A stretch of DNA of 64,000 nt from an uncultured Clostridia bacterium. GTDB taxonomy: Bacteria; Bacillota; Clostridia; Peptostreptococcales; Anaerovoracaceae. Made by a program: the position numbers and the translations under genes. The stretch covers positions 1-64,000 of the forward strand of contig CALZYE010000001.1 of the NCBI GenBank assembly GCA_945830395.1, in the 5' to 3' direction. The notes beneath the pieces were generated by a model. It was not told the origin of the DNA, ran no database searches, and saw only the letters and a program-made list of their open reading frames with translations. Shown here one piece after another: positions 8,371-16,991 of the stretch; the stretch's first letter is position 1, and every line of letters starts with the position of its first letter.

Positions 8371-9396
8371 ATGGAAAATCACTTTATATTCGGGCAGACT
8401 GAGAATAGTAAAGGTATTTTAAGCATTAGTGTTCTTAAAACCCTGCTACTTGCATTGCTTATTGTATCTGTTTTCGGTGTCTGTCCGAGCAACGAAAAAA
8501 TATATGCCGATACAGGAATTTATTCGGTTAAGATTGATCTTTTAGATGATGAAGGCAAATTGGAAAAAACCAATACGATTTTTGTGGATAAAAAAATTGA
8601 TGAAACGCAGATGGAAAGGGCCATTTACACATATTTGAAGAAAAAAAACGATAAATTGGTAGATGCGGACTTTTCGGATAATGTAAATATAACGGTTGAA
8701 CCTGCGGAAAACGCAGAGAGCGCAGATGCCATGTCCAAGGATGAAGCCACAAAACATATCTTGGAAATGAAGATGGCAAGTGTGGTGACCGTGGAGAAAG
8801 AAACGAAAGTTGTAAAAAAACTTAATTACAAGACTGTCGTTAAAAAAACGCCGAAACTCAGAAAGACATTGTCAAAGGTTAAGCGCAGGGGAAAGAAAGG
8901 AAAAATCACCTCCACAAAGCTCATAACCAGAGAAAATGGTGTTTTGGTTAAGGAAAGCAAGGCAAAGAAACGCAAAATCGCTCCGGTACATAAAGTTATA
9001 CACAAGGGAACGGGAAGCGTTACGGTTTATTCAGGGAAAATGTATAGAGGAACGAAGGGAAAAGATATTGTAAAATTCGCCAAAAAGTTTTTAGGGAATC
9101 CGTACAGGTACGGAGGAACCAGTCTGACAAGAGGTGCAGATTGTTCAGGCTTTGTATATTCCATATACAGACATTACGGATTGGATGTACCCAGAGTAGG
9201 CCAAAGCAGAGTAGGAAAAAGAGTTTCCGTTAAAAGACTTAAACCGGGAGATGTGGTTGAGTATTCGGGTCATATGGCAATTTATGCAGGCAATGGCAAG
9301 GTTATTCACGCATTGAACCGAAGAAGGGGAATTTGTATCAGCAGCCTATATCTCGTCGGGAGGCCTTTGAGGGTCAGTAGAATCGTAAAATATTAA
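8371..9396 (+). CDS. Secreted G5-NlpC/P60 peptidoglycan hydrolase, copy 1
   Basis: The protein has 341 residues, with AGAAAGGA before the ATG. An N-terminal signal/anchor segment ends about residue 45. A variable acidic region follows, then a basic G5-like domain (about 140-215) with the typical ENG turn. The C-terminal NlpC/P60 domain (about 230-341) has GADCSGFVY (nucleophile Cys), GHMAIYAG (His) and VIHALN (third His/polar site). This family cleaves D-gamma-glutamyl-diamino acid bonds in stem peptides. The next gene has the same length and domain order, so the two are a tandem duplication. Likely role: cell separation or wall turnover. Confidence 0.85.
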   Translation: MENHFIFGQTENSKGILSISVLKTLLLALLIVSVFGVCPSNEKIYADTGIYSVKIDLLDDEGKLEKTNTIFVDKKIDETQMERAIYTYLKKKNDKLVDADFSDNVNITVEPAENAESADAMSKDEATKHILEMKMASVVTVEKETKVVKKLNYKTVVKKTPKLRKTLSKVKRRGKKGKITSTKLITRENGVLVKESKAKKRKIAPVHKVIHKGTGSVTVYSGKMYRGTKGKDIVKFAKKFLGNPYRYGGTSLTRGADCSGFVYSIYRHYGLDVPRVGQSRVGKRVSVKRLKPGDVVEYSGHMAIYAGNGKVIHALNRRRGICISSLYLVGRPLRVSRIVKY

Positions 9397-9426
9397 GTAT
9401 TAAATTAAAGAGCAGGTTACAAAGTT

Positions 9427-10452
9427 ATGAAAGCGAATAGTTGGAAAGAAAAGTTGGGTTCTTTTGTGAAAAGTAAGAAGATAATTCCGATTATCATATT
9501 TGAGATTGTAATTTTTTCTATTGCCGTTATAGGTGTTAACACTTCCTTTGCAGCTGAGGATTATTGGCAGTTAAGGGTTGCCGATAATTTGGTGGGAACG
9601 GTCAGAACTGAGGAACAAGCTAAAAAGATTCTTTCATCGCTGGAAAAGACTTATGTAAACAAGGGCGCCAAGGATGTTGATGTTGACCTTACACCGAGGG
9701 TTGATATTAAGCACAGCTACTACGGGTATGTGGACAAAAAACCGAAAATTTCAGATGAAGCGGAAATTCGTGAAGCTTTCAGCAAACTGACAAAAGACAA
9801 TACCCTTAAGATAAGAACCTCACAAATTATTACAAAGGTGGAAAAGGTAAAACATAAAGTTATCAAGAAGAAAGATAATGGTGTTTTGTTAAACACCGCC
9901 GTGGAAAAAATGCAGGGTAGGGACGGAGAAAATGTGGTTACTATAAAGCAGATTTCCACTAACGGCAAGATTGATAAAGCTAAGGTTATGAAAACCTCCC
10001 AAGCGAAGGAAAGCAAGGCAAAGGTGGTTTTATTCGGAACTGCGGTAAAATCTGCAGGTAAGGGCGCAACCAGCAGTAATTTGGGCGAGGCTTACAGTAA
10101 GAAGTCAGGACAGGCGGTCGCGGATTTTGCGTTGAAGTTTGTAGGAAATCCTTATAAATACGGTGGTGAGAGTTTGACCAACGGTGCAGATTGCTCCGGC
10201 TTTGTTATGGCGGTATACAGACACTTTGGTGTTCTTCTTCCTCACAGCTCCATTGCCGATCAATATTTGGGAAAGGGTGTATCTTTTTCTCAGGCACGCC
10301 CGGGAGATTTAATCTGCTATGGCGGTCATATTGGAATTTATATAGGAAATAATAAGATCGTTCATGCAATGGATGAGGCTCACGGAATAACGGTGTCAAG
10401 AATCGGATATAACGGAAAACCGATTACAACTGTCAGAAGAATATTCGGGTAG
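9427..10452 (+). CDS. Secreted G5-NlpC/P60 peptidoglycan hydrolase, copy 2
   Basis: The protein has 341 residues and starts 30 bases after copy 1. The N-terminal membrane/signal segment (about residues 20-43) ends NTSFAA. The next section, with WQLRVADNLVGTVRTEEQA, resembles N-terminal modules of clostridial wall hydrolases. A G5-like domain lies at about 120-205 and NlpC/P60 at about 225-341, with GADCSGFVM, GHIGIYIG and IVHAMD carrying the catalytic residues. The N-terminal half has diverged strongly from copy 1 while the catalytic domain is well conserved, suggesting separate targeting of similar activities. Its ribosome site is weak, and it is probably translated from the copy 1 transcript. 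Confidence 0.85.
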   Translation: MKANSWKEKLGSFVKSKKIIPIIIFEIVIFSIAVIGVNTSFAAEDYWQLRVADNLVGTVRTEEQAKKILSSLEKTYVNKGAKDVDVDLTPRVDIKHSYYGYVDKKPKISDEAEIREAFSKLTKDNTLKIRTSQIITKVEKVKHKVIKKKDNGVLLNTAVEKMQGRDGENVVTIKQISTNGKIDKAKVMKTSQAKESKAKVVLFGTAVKSAGKGATSSNLGEAYSKKSGQAVADFALKFVGNPYKYGGESLTNGADCSGFVMAVYRHFGVLLPHSSIADQYLGKGVSFSQARPGDLICYGGHIGIYIGNNKIVHAMDEAHGITVSRIGYNGKPITTVRRIFG

Positions 10453-10529
10453 GTCGAGACCTCGTAGAACGAAAGCAAACACCCCCGAAATTTTCTGTTA
10501 ATATAAGCTTTATGAAGTCTGATAAAAAT

Positions 10530-10787
10530 TTAATGGCATTTAAAAGGGCTGACTCGTAATGAAGAGTCAGCCCTTTTCTGTTCTTTCATGCACAGTATAT
10601 GAGGCAATGTTTCTGATTGGAAATTTTCCAAAGCCTCTTTTTTCTCTTTGTTATTCATTTTATTCCAAGATTTTTCGTACCTGTCTACAAAACTGTCAAT
10701 TTCATTCCGAAGACCTTGGCGTGAACTTTTTATACCCTCAACTATTGCTTCGTTTTCTTTAGTGATACAATAAATGGAAAATGCCAA
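10530..10787 (-). pseudogene. Possible small membrane-protein remnant
   Basis: An 85-codon frame reads like real protein in its middle (charged, helical, rich in E/K/N). Upstream of its only standard start (a TTG with no ribosome site) the same frame continues for about ten hydrophobic codons to a stop, as if a membrane helix had lost its start. Its last codons run through a strong terminator hairpin, which is unusual for an intact gene. I read it as a decayed gene downstream of serA. A rare-start small membrane protein is the alternative. Confidence 0.3.
10542..10577. terminator. Strong bidirectional terminator
   Basis: A 14-bp stem AAAAGGGCTGACTC (10542-10555) pairs with 10564-10577 around an 8-base loop, with A and T runs at the ends. 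It closes the hydrolase pair on the plus strand and the serA transcript on the minus strand. Confidence 0.85.
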
Positions 10788-10807
10788 TGCTATAACTAAG
10801 ATTGCGA

Positions 10808-11938
10808 TTATAATACTCTAACTTGAATTGCTCCCGGAATCTCAGGTAAATCTGAAACCTTATCAGATGTGCTTATAAGGGCATACCCAAATGCACCTTT
10901 TATACCTCCTGCAGCTCCGTTAACAGTAATACCAAGGTTCTTTACGGCAAGATCTACGGGATTTTCCACATCCTTAGTCAAGACTGCGATTCTTCTCTCT
11001 CCCGTCTTTACAGGAAGTGCAACTTCCGGAAAGTTAACGGAATTTCTTATGTTTCCGTTTTCGATATAGTCCATAATCTCGTCAGCTGCAATACTTGCAC
11101 AGTTATCCTCAGCTTCCTCTGTGGAGGCTCCCAAGTGTGGAATTAAGATTACACCTTTTTTACCTATTATTTCATCAGTTCCAAAGTCGGCAACATATTC
11201 TGAAAGCTTTCCCGATTCCAACGCCGCAATGAGATCTGCATCGTTTACAAGCTTATCTCTTGAGAAATTTAGAAGAACTGCGCCGTCTTTCATCTTGCTG
11301 ATCAGCTCCGAATTCACCATACCCTTTGTTTCATCCTTTGCAGGAGCATTCAGAGAAACATAGTCGGCATTTTCTAACATGAAATCAAGATTATCAGTCA
11401 TTTGAACTTCCGGATATACACTGTGGCATGCCTTGACTCTTAGGGTCGGATTATAACCGATAACATTCATTCCAAGATCACAAGCGGCATTTGCAACAAG
11501 GACGCCGATTGCTCCCATTCCCAAAATACCAAGGGTCTTTCCTTTGATTTCATGACCGGCAAACTGCTTTTTGCCTTTTTCGATTGCCTTGCCCACATCG
11601 GTTGAAAGGGTTTTTGCCCAGTCAATAGCTGCGGGAATATTTCTCGCAGAAAGTAACATGCCAGCGATTACAAGCTCTTTAACAGCATTTGCGTTAGCTC
11701 CAGGTGTATTGAAAACCACGATGCCATTTTCTGCACACTTCTCAAGTGGAATATTGTTGACGCCTGCACCTGCTCTTGCTATAGCCAAAAGACTTTCGGG
11801 AAGTTCCATGTCGTGCATGTCCTGGCTTCTTACCAAAATGCCTGTGGCACCGGCTATTTCCTCTGTAACTGCGTACTTATCTGTAAGGCGTGCAAGTCCC
11901 ACAGGGGAAATTTTGTTTAGGGTTGTAATGTTGTACAT
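10808..11938 (-). CDS. serA: Phosphoglycerate dehydrogenase (SerA-type)
   Basis: The protein has 376 residues, with GGAGGTAACGA before the ATG at 11938. The substrate domain is at the two ends of residues 1-300. The NAD-binding signature GMGAIG lies near residue 146, and the catalytic residues appear as Arg in NFSRDK, Glu in GTDE and His in PHLGAST. A short ACT-like tail (about residues 315-376) is smaller than in the long SerA types, so serine feedback may differ. Reaction: 3-phosphoglycerate + NAD+ to 3-phosphohydroxypyruvate, the first step of serine synthesis. It is divergent from serC, which catalyses the next step, with overlapping promoters between them. Confidence 0.88.
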   Translation of the reverse strand: MYNITTLNKISPVGLARLTDKYAVTEEIAGATGILVRSQDMHDMELPESLLAIARAGAGVNNIPLEKCAENGIVVFNTPGANANAVKELVIAGMLLSARNIPAAIDWAKTLSTDVGKAIEKGKKQFAGHEIKGKTLGILGMGAIGVLVANAACDLGMNVIGYNPTLRVKACHSVYPEVQMTDNLDFMLENADYVSLNAPAKDETKGMVNSELISKMKDGAVLLNFSRDKLVNDADLIAALESGKLSEYVADFGTDEIIGKKGVILIPHLGASTEEAEDNCASIAADEIMDYIENGNIRNSVNFPEVALPVKTGERRIAVLTKDVENPVDLAVKNLGITVNGAAGGIKGAFGYALISTSDKVSDLPEIPGAIQVRVL

Positions 11939-11981
11939 TTCGTTACCTCCATATTAACTTCATATAAAATTAACCAATAGA

Positions 11982-12028
11982 AGTATATCATTTGTAAACT
12001 TTACTTTCAACATGGCAGGTGATATAAT
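11982..12028. promoter_or_regulatory. Overlapping divergent serA/serC promoters
   Basis: Minus strand: TTGAAA (12010-12005), 17 bases, TATACT (11987-11982) toward serA. Plus strand: TTTACT (12000-12005), 17 bases, TATAAT (12023-12028) toward serC. The two -35 boxes touch at 12005, so polymerases or a regulator bound here must affect both genes. Confidence 0.7.
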
Positions 12029-12075
12029 TAACCTATATTTTATATTTAGTTTTTAGATATGGAGGAACAGCTGCA

Positions 12076-13167
12076 ATGAGTAAATATGAAAGAGTTTATA
12101 ACTTCTCCGCAGGTCCGTCGATGTTGCCTGTAGAAGTTCTGGAAAGAGTTCGTGACAATCTTTTAAACTATGAGGGAACAGGCGAATCCGTTATGGAGAT
12201 GAGTCATCGCTCAAAAGAATACCAAAAGATAATAGATGATGCGGAAGCTAATTTGAGGAAGCTTATGAACATTCCTGAAAACTACAGGGTTCTTTTCCTT
12301 CAGGGTGGGGGGACTCTGCAATTTTCGATGATTCCGCTAAATCTTTTAAGAAATTCCAAGAAAGCGGATTACATAGTTACGGGACAATGGGCAAAGAAAG
12401 CTTACAAGGAAGCTGTCAAGTTCGGTGACATCAAGTGCGTTGCAAGCTCGGAGGAATCAACTTATTCATATATTCCTAAGGTTTCAAAGGAAGATTTCAG
12501 GCAGGATGCCGACTATGTTTATATTTGCTATAACAACACGATTTATGGAAGTAAGTTCCCATACATTCCTGAAACAGGAGATATTCCTCTGGTTGCGGAT
12601 ATGTCATCGTGCATTTTAAGTGAAGAAATTGATGTATCCAAGTTCGGTGTTATCTGGGCAGGAGCTCAGAAGAATGTTGCACCTGCAGGGGTTACCATTG
12701 TAATCATAAGAGAGGACTTAATCGGTCATGCTCCCGAGGATGTTCCTGTATATCTTGACTACAAGATTCATGACGAAAAAGGCTCAATGTACAATACTCC
12801 ACCTTGTTTTTCGATTTATGTTGCCGGAGAGGTGTTCAAGTATCTTTTGGAAAACGGCGGAATTGCGGCAATGCACGAAAAGGATGTCAGAAAAGCGGAA
12901 AAACTTTACAAGGCTATTGATGAAAGTCCTATATTCAAGGGAACTGTTGAGAAGGAAGATCGCTCATTGATGAATGTTACCTTCGTAACGGGAGATGCCG
13001 ACATGGATGCGGAATTCATTGCACTTGCGAAAGAAAACGGAATGCTGAATCTTAAGGGACATCGCTCGGTAGGCGGACTTCGCGCAAGTATCTATAACGC
13101 AGTTCCTGAAGAAGGCGTAGATGCGCTTATCGCATTGATGGGAAAATATGCCAAGTCAAAGAAATAA
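12076..13167 (+). CDS. serC: Phosphoserine aminotransferase
   Basis: The protein has 363 residues, with GGAGGAACAGCTGCA before the ATG. The class V aminotransferase fold is recognisable from NFSAGPSMLP at the start, QGGGTLQF in the cofactor-binding region, the pyridoxal-phosphate lysine in WAGAQKNVAPAG (near residue 200), and GHRSVGGLRASIYNA at the C-terminus, the SerC signature. Reaction: 3-phosphohydroxypyruvate + glutamate to phosphoserine + 2-oxoglutarate. It is paired divergently with serA, so the first two steps of serine synthesis share one control region. Confidence 0.95.
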   Translation: MSKYERVYNFSAGPSMLPVEVLERVRDNLLNYEGTGESVMEMSHRSKEYQKIIDDAEANLRKLMNIPENYRVLFLQGGGTLQFSMIPLNLLRNSKKADYIVTGQWAKKAYKEAVKFGDIKCVASSEESTYSYIPKVSKEDFRQDADYVYICYNNTIYGSKFPYIPETGDIPLVADMSSCILSEEIDVSKFGVIWAGAQKNVAPAGVTIVIIREDLIGHAPEDVPVYLDYKIHDEKGSMYNTPPCFSIYVAGEVFKYLLENGGIAAMHEKDVRKAEKLYKAIDESPIFKGTVEKEDRSLMNVTFVTGDADMDAEFIALAKENGMLNLKGHRSVGGLRASIYNAVPEEGVDALIALMGKYAKSKK

Positions 13168-13200
13168 CAACTTTAAATATTAAAAAATGAGATATTTTGG

Positions 13201-13231
13201 GGCTGCTACACTGGTATACTTTGTAGCGGCC
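13201..13231 (+). terminator. Terminator after serC
   Basis: GGCTGCTACA (13201-13210) pairs with TGTAGCGGCC (13222-13231) with one wobble pair, followed by TCTTTT. A TGGTATACT extended -10-like element lies inside the loop and could start transcription of the next gene. Confidence 0.6.
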
Positions 13232-13252
13232 TCTTTTAAAGGAGAATCTCAG

Positions 13253-14581
13253 GTGATTCATATAACAAAACTTAAACTTTATAAAGATGTAAGATTTTTA
13301 TTTTTAATTTTTATTATACTTGTTTCTCTTTCAGCAGTTTCATACGGAGAGGGAAAAGTAAAGAACATGAATATATCGGCGGAAAGTGCCGTTGTGTACT
13401 GCGAAAATACCGGAACGGTGGTGTTTGAGAAAAACGGGAATCTTAGAATCGATCCGGGCGAAGCTACAAAAATTATGACTGCTCTGGTGGCGGTTCAAAA
13501 ACTTCCCTTGGACAGAGATGTAAAAATTTCTCATAATGCTGCAAATCAGCACAATGACAGACTTGGACTGAAAGAAGGAGAATTTGTATCTGTAGAGGAC
13601 TTGCTCTATGGTGTTTTGATGCTTGGAAGTAACAGTGCCGCAACGGCTTTAGGTGAGAGCGCTTATGGAAATATAGATAAGTTTACAGATAAGATGAACG
13701 AAACTGCAAAGAACATAGGATGCAGGGGCGTTCGATTTACAAATGTAACCGGTGTTGCAGCAAGATATCAGCAGGTTACCGCAAAGGAATATCTGAAGAT
13801 CTTAAGAGTGGCATTTTCAAATAGGACTATATCCAAAATAGGAATGGAAAAAGGTCATAGGTTTTCTGATACGAACAAACAGAAAAGTCGTTTTCTGAAA
13901 AAAGAGGAAATAATAAAAAGTGATAATTTGTTTTTTTCGGGTTGGACAGGCGTTGAAACTTCGGCGAAAACCCAAGTTGCCGCAAATGTTTTTAACAACG
14001 GCATGCAGCTACATGTCATTTTGCTGAATGAAAACGGCTCAAGGCTGAAATCTGATATGAAATCTTTACTGGATTATGCAAAGAGCAAGCTGGACGGATA
14101 TAAAGTTGTATATAAGGGGAGAGAGGCAGGAAAAGCAAGAGTTAAGCATGGAGAAAAAACAAGAGTGACCGCTTATGCGGCAACTGACGGTTATGCTTAT
14201 CTTCCGAAAGAAGGCTCCAAATCCTTAATAAAAACCGAGACAGCTATGAAAGCGGATTTACAGGCCCCCATAAAGTCCGGCGATATTGTGGGATACTGTT
14301 ATATTTATGTGGGAGACGAAGTTGTAAATAAGGTTCCGCTTATTTGCAAAGAAAATGTCGGCGTAGGATGGTTTCCGTCGTATATAGGAATATCGAATTT
14401 TACTACAGTTATAATATTGATTATAACAGGATTTCTCGTTTTGATATTTATATGGATTGCATCTGTCAGAGCAAGTGCATTGCGAAAAAGAAAGAGACTG
14501 AGGAAAAAACAAATACAGCGTATGGCACGGCAGCAGGTGAGAGAGGAAGAAGAGCGCCGCAGGAGAGGCTGGAAATACTAA
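13253..14581 (+). CDS. D,D-carboxypeptidase-like membrane protein with altered active site
   Basis: The protein has 442 residues. The start is the GTG at 13253, eight bases after AAAGGAG; an in-frame ATG at 13187 lies before the terminator. A signal peptide (about 1-34) precedes a peptidase S11 (DacA/PBP5-like) fold and a PBP5 C-terminal-like domain. A membrane helix follows at about 382-404, with a very basic cytoplasmic tail. All three catalytic motifs differ from the family: SxxK reads EATK (Glu70, Lys73), SxN reads GSN (125-127), and KTG reads WTG (231-233). The frame is intact and overlaps uvrC, so this looks like a maintained non-catalytic relative, perhaps a wall-binding or scaffold protein. 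Enzymatic activity should not be assumed. Confidence 0.75.
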   Translation: MIHITKLKLYKDVRFLFLIFIILVSLSAVSYGEGKVKNMNISAESAVVYCENTGTVVFEKNGNLRIDPGEATKIMTALVAVQKLPLDRDVKISHNAANQHNDRLGLKEGEFVSVEDLLYGVLMLGSNSAATALGESAYGNIDKFTDKMNETAKNIGCRGVRFTNVTGVAARYQQVTAKEYLKILRVAFSNRTISKIGMEKGHRFSDTNKQKSRFLKKEEIIKSDNLFFSGWTGVETSAKTQVAANVFNNGMQLHVILLNENGSRLKSDMKSLLDYAKSKLDGYKVVYKGREAGKARVKHGEKTRVTAYAATDGYAYLPKEGSKSLIKTETAMKADLQAPIKSGDIVGYCYIYVGDEVVNKVPLICKENVGVGWFPSYIGISNFTTVIILIITGFLVLIFIWIASVRASALRKRKRLRKKQIQRMARQQVREEEERRRRGWKY

Positions 14582-16449
14582 TGTTCGATATAAATGAAAA
14601 CTTAAAAAAACTCCCGGACAGTCCCGGAGTTTATATACACAGAGACAGGCTCGGACAGGTCATTTATGTTGGAAAGGCCGTTTCATTAAAAAACAGGGTT
14701 CGTCAATATTTTCAGAAATCATATCAAAAGACCAATCCGAAGATTAAGGCGCTTGCTGCAAATATTTCCGAGTTTGAGTACATTAAATGTTCCGGCGAGA
14801 TGGAGGCTCTGATTTTAGAGTGCAATCTGATAAAGAAATACATGCCGAAGTACAATGTTCTCCTCAGGGATGATAAAACATATCCATATATAATGGTAAC
14901 CGTAAGTGAAGATTTTCCGAGGGTAGTTAAGACAAGAATATTAAAAAAAGACGGCAATAAATATTTCGGTCCTTACAGCGATGTAGGGGCGGTGAACGAA
15001 ATTGTAGATTTGTTTTCCAAAATATACAGGCTTAAAAGTTGTACGGCAACTAAATTTCCAAAGGATTTCAGACCATGTCTTCACTTTTTTTTAAAACAGT
15101 GCAGCGGTTCATGTGTCGGTGAAATTGAGAAAGAGGAATACAGAAAGGATATAGACGATATACTGAGCTTTCTAAACGGAAAAGACAAGCCTATATTAAA
15201 GCGCTTGGAAGCAAAAATGAAAAAAGCCTCATCCAATATGGAATATGAAGAAGCTGCAAAATGGCGAGACAGCATGACAGCTGTAAAAGTGTTGTCTGAA
15301 ACTCAAAGGGTAACGATGATAGGAGATGATGACCTTGACATTTGTCTTGCAATTAAGGATGGAGATAAGAACTTTGTCGCCGTCTTTCCCGTTCGCACAG
15401 GAAAGCTCAGCGGAAGAGATATTTTTCCTATTCAGGCAGAACCTCAAGACTCAAAAAGTGATATTATATCGGAATTTATAAAACAGTACTATTCTCAATG
15501 GGCAAGTGTTCCTCACGAGATTTTAATTGATGAAAAACTTGAAGATAAAATTTTATTGGAGGAATTTTTAAGTAGAGACGGCTGCAGAGTAAAAATAAAC
15601 AGACCGCAAAGAGGAAATAAAAAAAGACTTTTAGATTTGACAAGGCAGGATGTAATTGAGATGACAAAGACCCTTGCTGTAAAGGCTGAAACGAAGAAAG
15701 AAAGAGAACTTGCCGTCAGAAAAGATATGCAGTCTGTTATTTCCGCGGCGGGGGGCAAAATTGCAGATAAAAAAAGAGATATAAGAGTGGAGTCGTACGA
15801 TATTTCCAATACAAACGGTGTGGATTCCGTGGGAGCCATGGTCGTGTTTCAGGGACTTGTAAAGGTTAAGAAAGATTATAGAAGATTTAAGGTAAAGACT
15901 GTGGCAGGACCTGATGATTATGGAAGTCTTCAGGAGGTGCTGTACAGAAGATATAAGCGTGCTATGGAAAGTGATTCGGGTTTTCTCAAGCTGCCGGATA
16001 TAATAATGATGGATGGAGGTTTGGGTCAGGTTCATGCGGCAGAAACTGTTTTAAAAGCGATGAAACTTGATATACCTGTTGTGGGCATGGCAAAGGATGA
16101 CAGTCATAGAACCAGAGCCATAGTCTTTTCAAGCGGTGAGGAAATTCCATTGAGGAACAAACCGGTGCTGTTCAGATACTGTGCAGCTATACAGGAAGAG
16201 GTCCATAGATTTGCAATTGAATATCATCACAATCTTCACAATAAAAAAACAGTGCATTCTGCTTTAGACGATATCCCCGGCGTGGGACCGAAGAGACGGA
16301 ATGAATTATTGTACAAATTTAAGAGTATAGACAGAATCAGAAATGCTGGCGTTGACGAACTTTGCACGGTGACTTCAGTAAATGAGCAGGTAGCAAGGAA
16401 TATAGCGGATTATTTCAAAGGTGAGGGTAAAAACTGCACAAAAAAATAA
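14581..16449 (+). CDS. uvrC: Excinuclease ABC subunit C
   Basis: The protein has 622 residues, the usual UvrC length. The ATG shares a base with the stop of the preceding gene (TAATG), indicating coupled translation. Domains in order: GIY-YIG nuclease (PGVYIHRD, VIYVGKA, about 16-95) for the 3' incision; a cysteine-containing region near 160-175; a UVR UvrB-binding motif (about 200-235); an RNase H-like nuclease domain (SYDISNTNG near 405) for the 5' incision; and a C-terminal helix-hairpin-helix pair (IPGVGPKRR). It acts in nucleotide excision repair with UvrA and UvrB, which are not in this window. Confidence 0.97.
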   Translation: MFDINENLKKLPDSPGVYIHRDRLGQVIYVGKAVSLKNRVRQYFQKSYQKTNPKIKALAANISEFEYIKCSGEMEALILECNLIKKYMPKYNVLLRDDKTYPYIMVTVSEDFPRVVKTRILKKDGNKYFGPYSDVGAVNEIVDLFSKIYRLKSCTATKFPKDFRPCLHFFLKQCSGSCVGEIEKEEYRKDIDDILSFLNGKDKPILKRLEAKMKKASSNMEYEEAAKWRDSMTAVKVLSETQRVTMIGDDDLDICLAIKDGDKNFVAVFPVRTGKLSGRDIFPIQAEPQDSKSDIISEFIKQYYSQWASVPHEILIDEKLEDKILLEEFLSRDGCRVKINRPQRGNKKRLLDLTRQDVIEMTKTLAVKAETKKERELAVRKDMQSVISAAGGKIADKKRDIRVESYDISNTNGVDSVGAMVVFQGLVKVKKDYRRFKVKTVAGPDDYGSLQEVLYRRYKRAMESDSGFLKLPDIIMMDGGLGQVHAAETVLKAMKLDIPVVGMAKDDSHRTRAIVFSSGEEIPLRNKPVLFRYCAAIQEEVHRFAIEYHHNLHNKKTVHSALDDIPGVGPKRRNELLYKFKSIDRIRNAGVDELCTVTSVNEQVARNIADYFKGEGKNCTKK

Positions 16450-16467
16450 ATATATAGCCATAGATTG

Positions 16468-16496
16468 TTGCACATTGGCAACATTAATGGTATAGT
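16468..16496 (+). promoter_or_regulatory. Promoter of the DUF1292 gene
   Basis: TTGCAC (16468-16473), a 17-base spacer and TATAGT (16491-16496) preceded by TGG. Confidence 0.6.
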
Positions 16497-16534
16497 AATA
16501 GGGCGGATGAGAATTTAAGCTGGAGGGCAATGAA

Positions 16535-16822
16535 ATGACTGAAGATAAAAATAGAGAAGTTGAAGAACAGGAAGAAGCTGAAGTTATAACTTTGGAATTT
16601 GATGAAGGTGAACCTGTAGATTGCGAAATCATGGGAATCTTCGATTTTGAAGGTAAGGATTATATTGCGCTTATTCCTGACGACGGTTCCGACGATGTAT
16701 GGCTGTACGGTTATATAGAGGATGAAGATGACGGAACATTTGAACTGGAAGATATAGAAGATGAGGAGCAGTTCAAGAAGGTTGCCGAAGAATTTGATGC
16801 AATCATGGCAGAAGCCGAATAA
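16535..16822 (+). CDS. DUF1292 family small acidic protein
   Basis: The protein has 95 residues with CTGGAGGG upstream. It is strongly acidic and has the DUF1292 (YrzB-like) core, in which ITLEFDEGE begins a small beta-rich domain with DYIALIPDD in the middle. The function of the family is unknown; in many Bacillota it lies near yrrK and the mltG/alanyl-tRNA synthetase region, but here it stands alone before a tRNA-Leu gene. No signal peptide or membrane segment is present, so it is expected in the cytosol. Confidence 0.75.
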   Translation: MTEDKNREVEEQEEAEVITLEFDEGEPVDCEIMGIFDFEGKDYIALIPDDGSDDVWLYGYIEDEDDGTFELEDIEDEEQFKKVAEEFDAIMAEAE

Positions 16823-16839
16823 AAGACAATGCAGGATGT

Positions 16840-16868
16840 CCGGGCAGCCGGGTCTAACAGCTGCCCGG
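16840..16868 (+). terminator. GC-rich hairpin, probable terminator
   Basis: CCGGGCAGC (16840-16848) pairs with GCTGCCCGG (16860-16868) around an 11-base loop. The T run after it is weak. Confidence 0.55.
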
Positions 16869-16890
16869 GTGATTAATATTTTATGAATTT

Positions 16891-16973
16891 GCGGTCTTGG
16901 CGGAATTGGCAGACGCGCACGGTTCAGGTCCGTGTGGGAAACCGTGGGGGTTCGAATCCCTTAGACCGCACCA
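16891..16973 (+). tRNA. tRNA-Leu (anticodon CAG)
   Basis: The acceptor GCGGTCT pairs with AGACCGC, the anticodon loop is TTCAGGT, there is a long variable arm, and CCA is encoded. Confidence 0.95.
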
Positions 16974-16991
16974 TTTTTTTAGGAGTTAGAT

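Noticed and set aside
10808..11938. SerA missing its catalytic glutamate
   Set aside because: An ungapped alignment of ADFGTDE with the usual LDVFxxE keeps the Glu in place.
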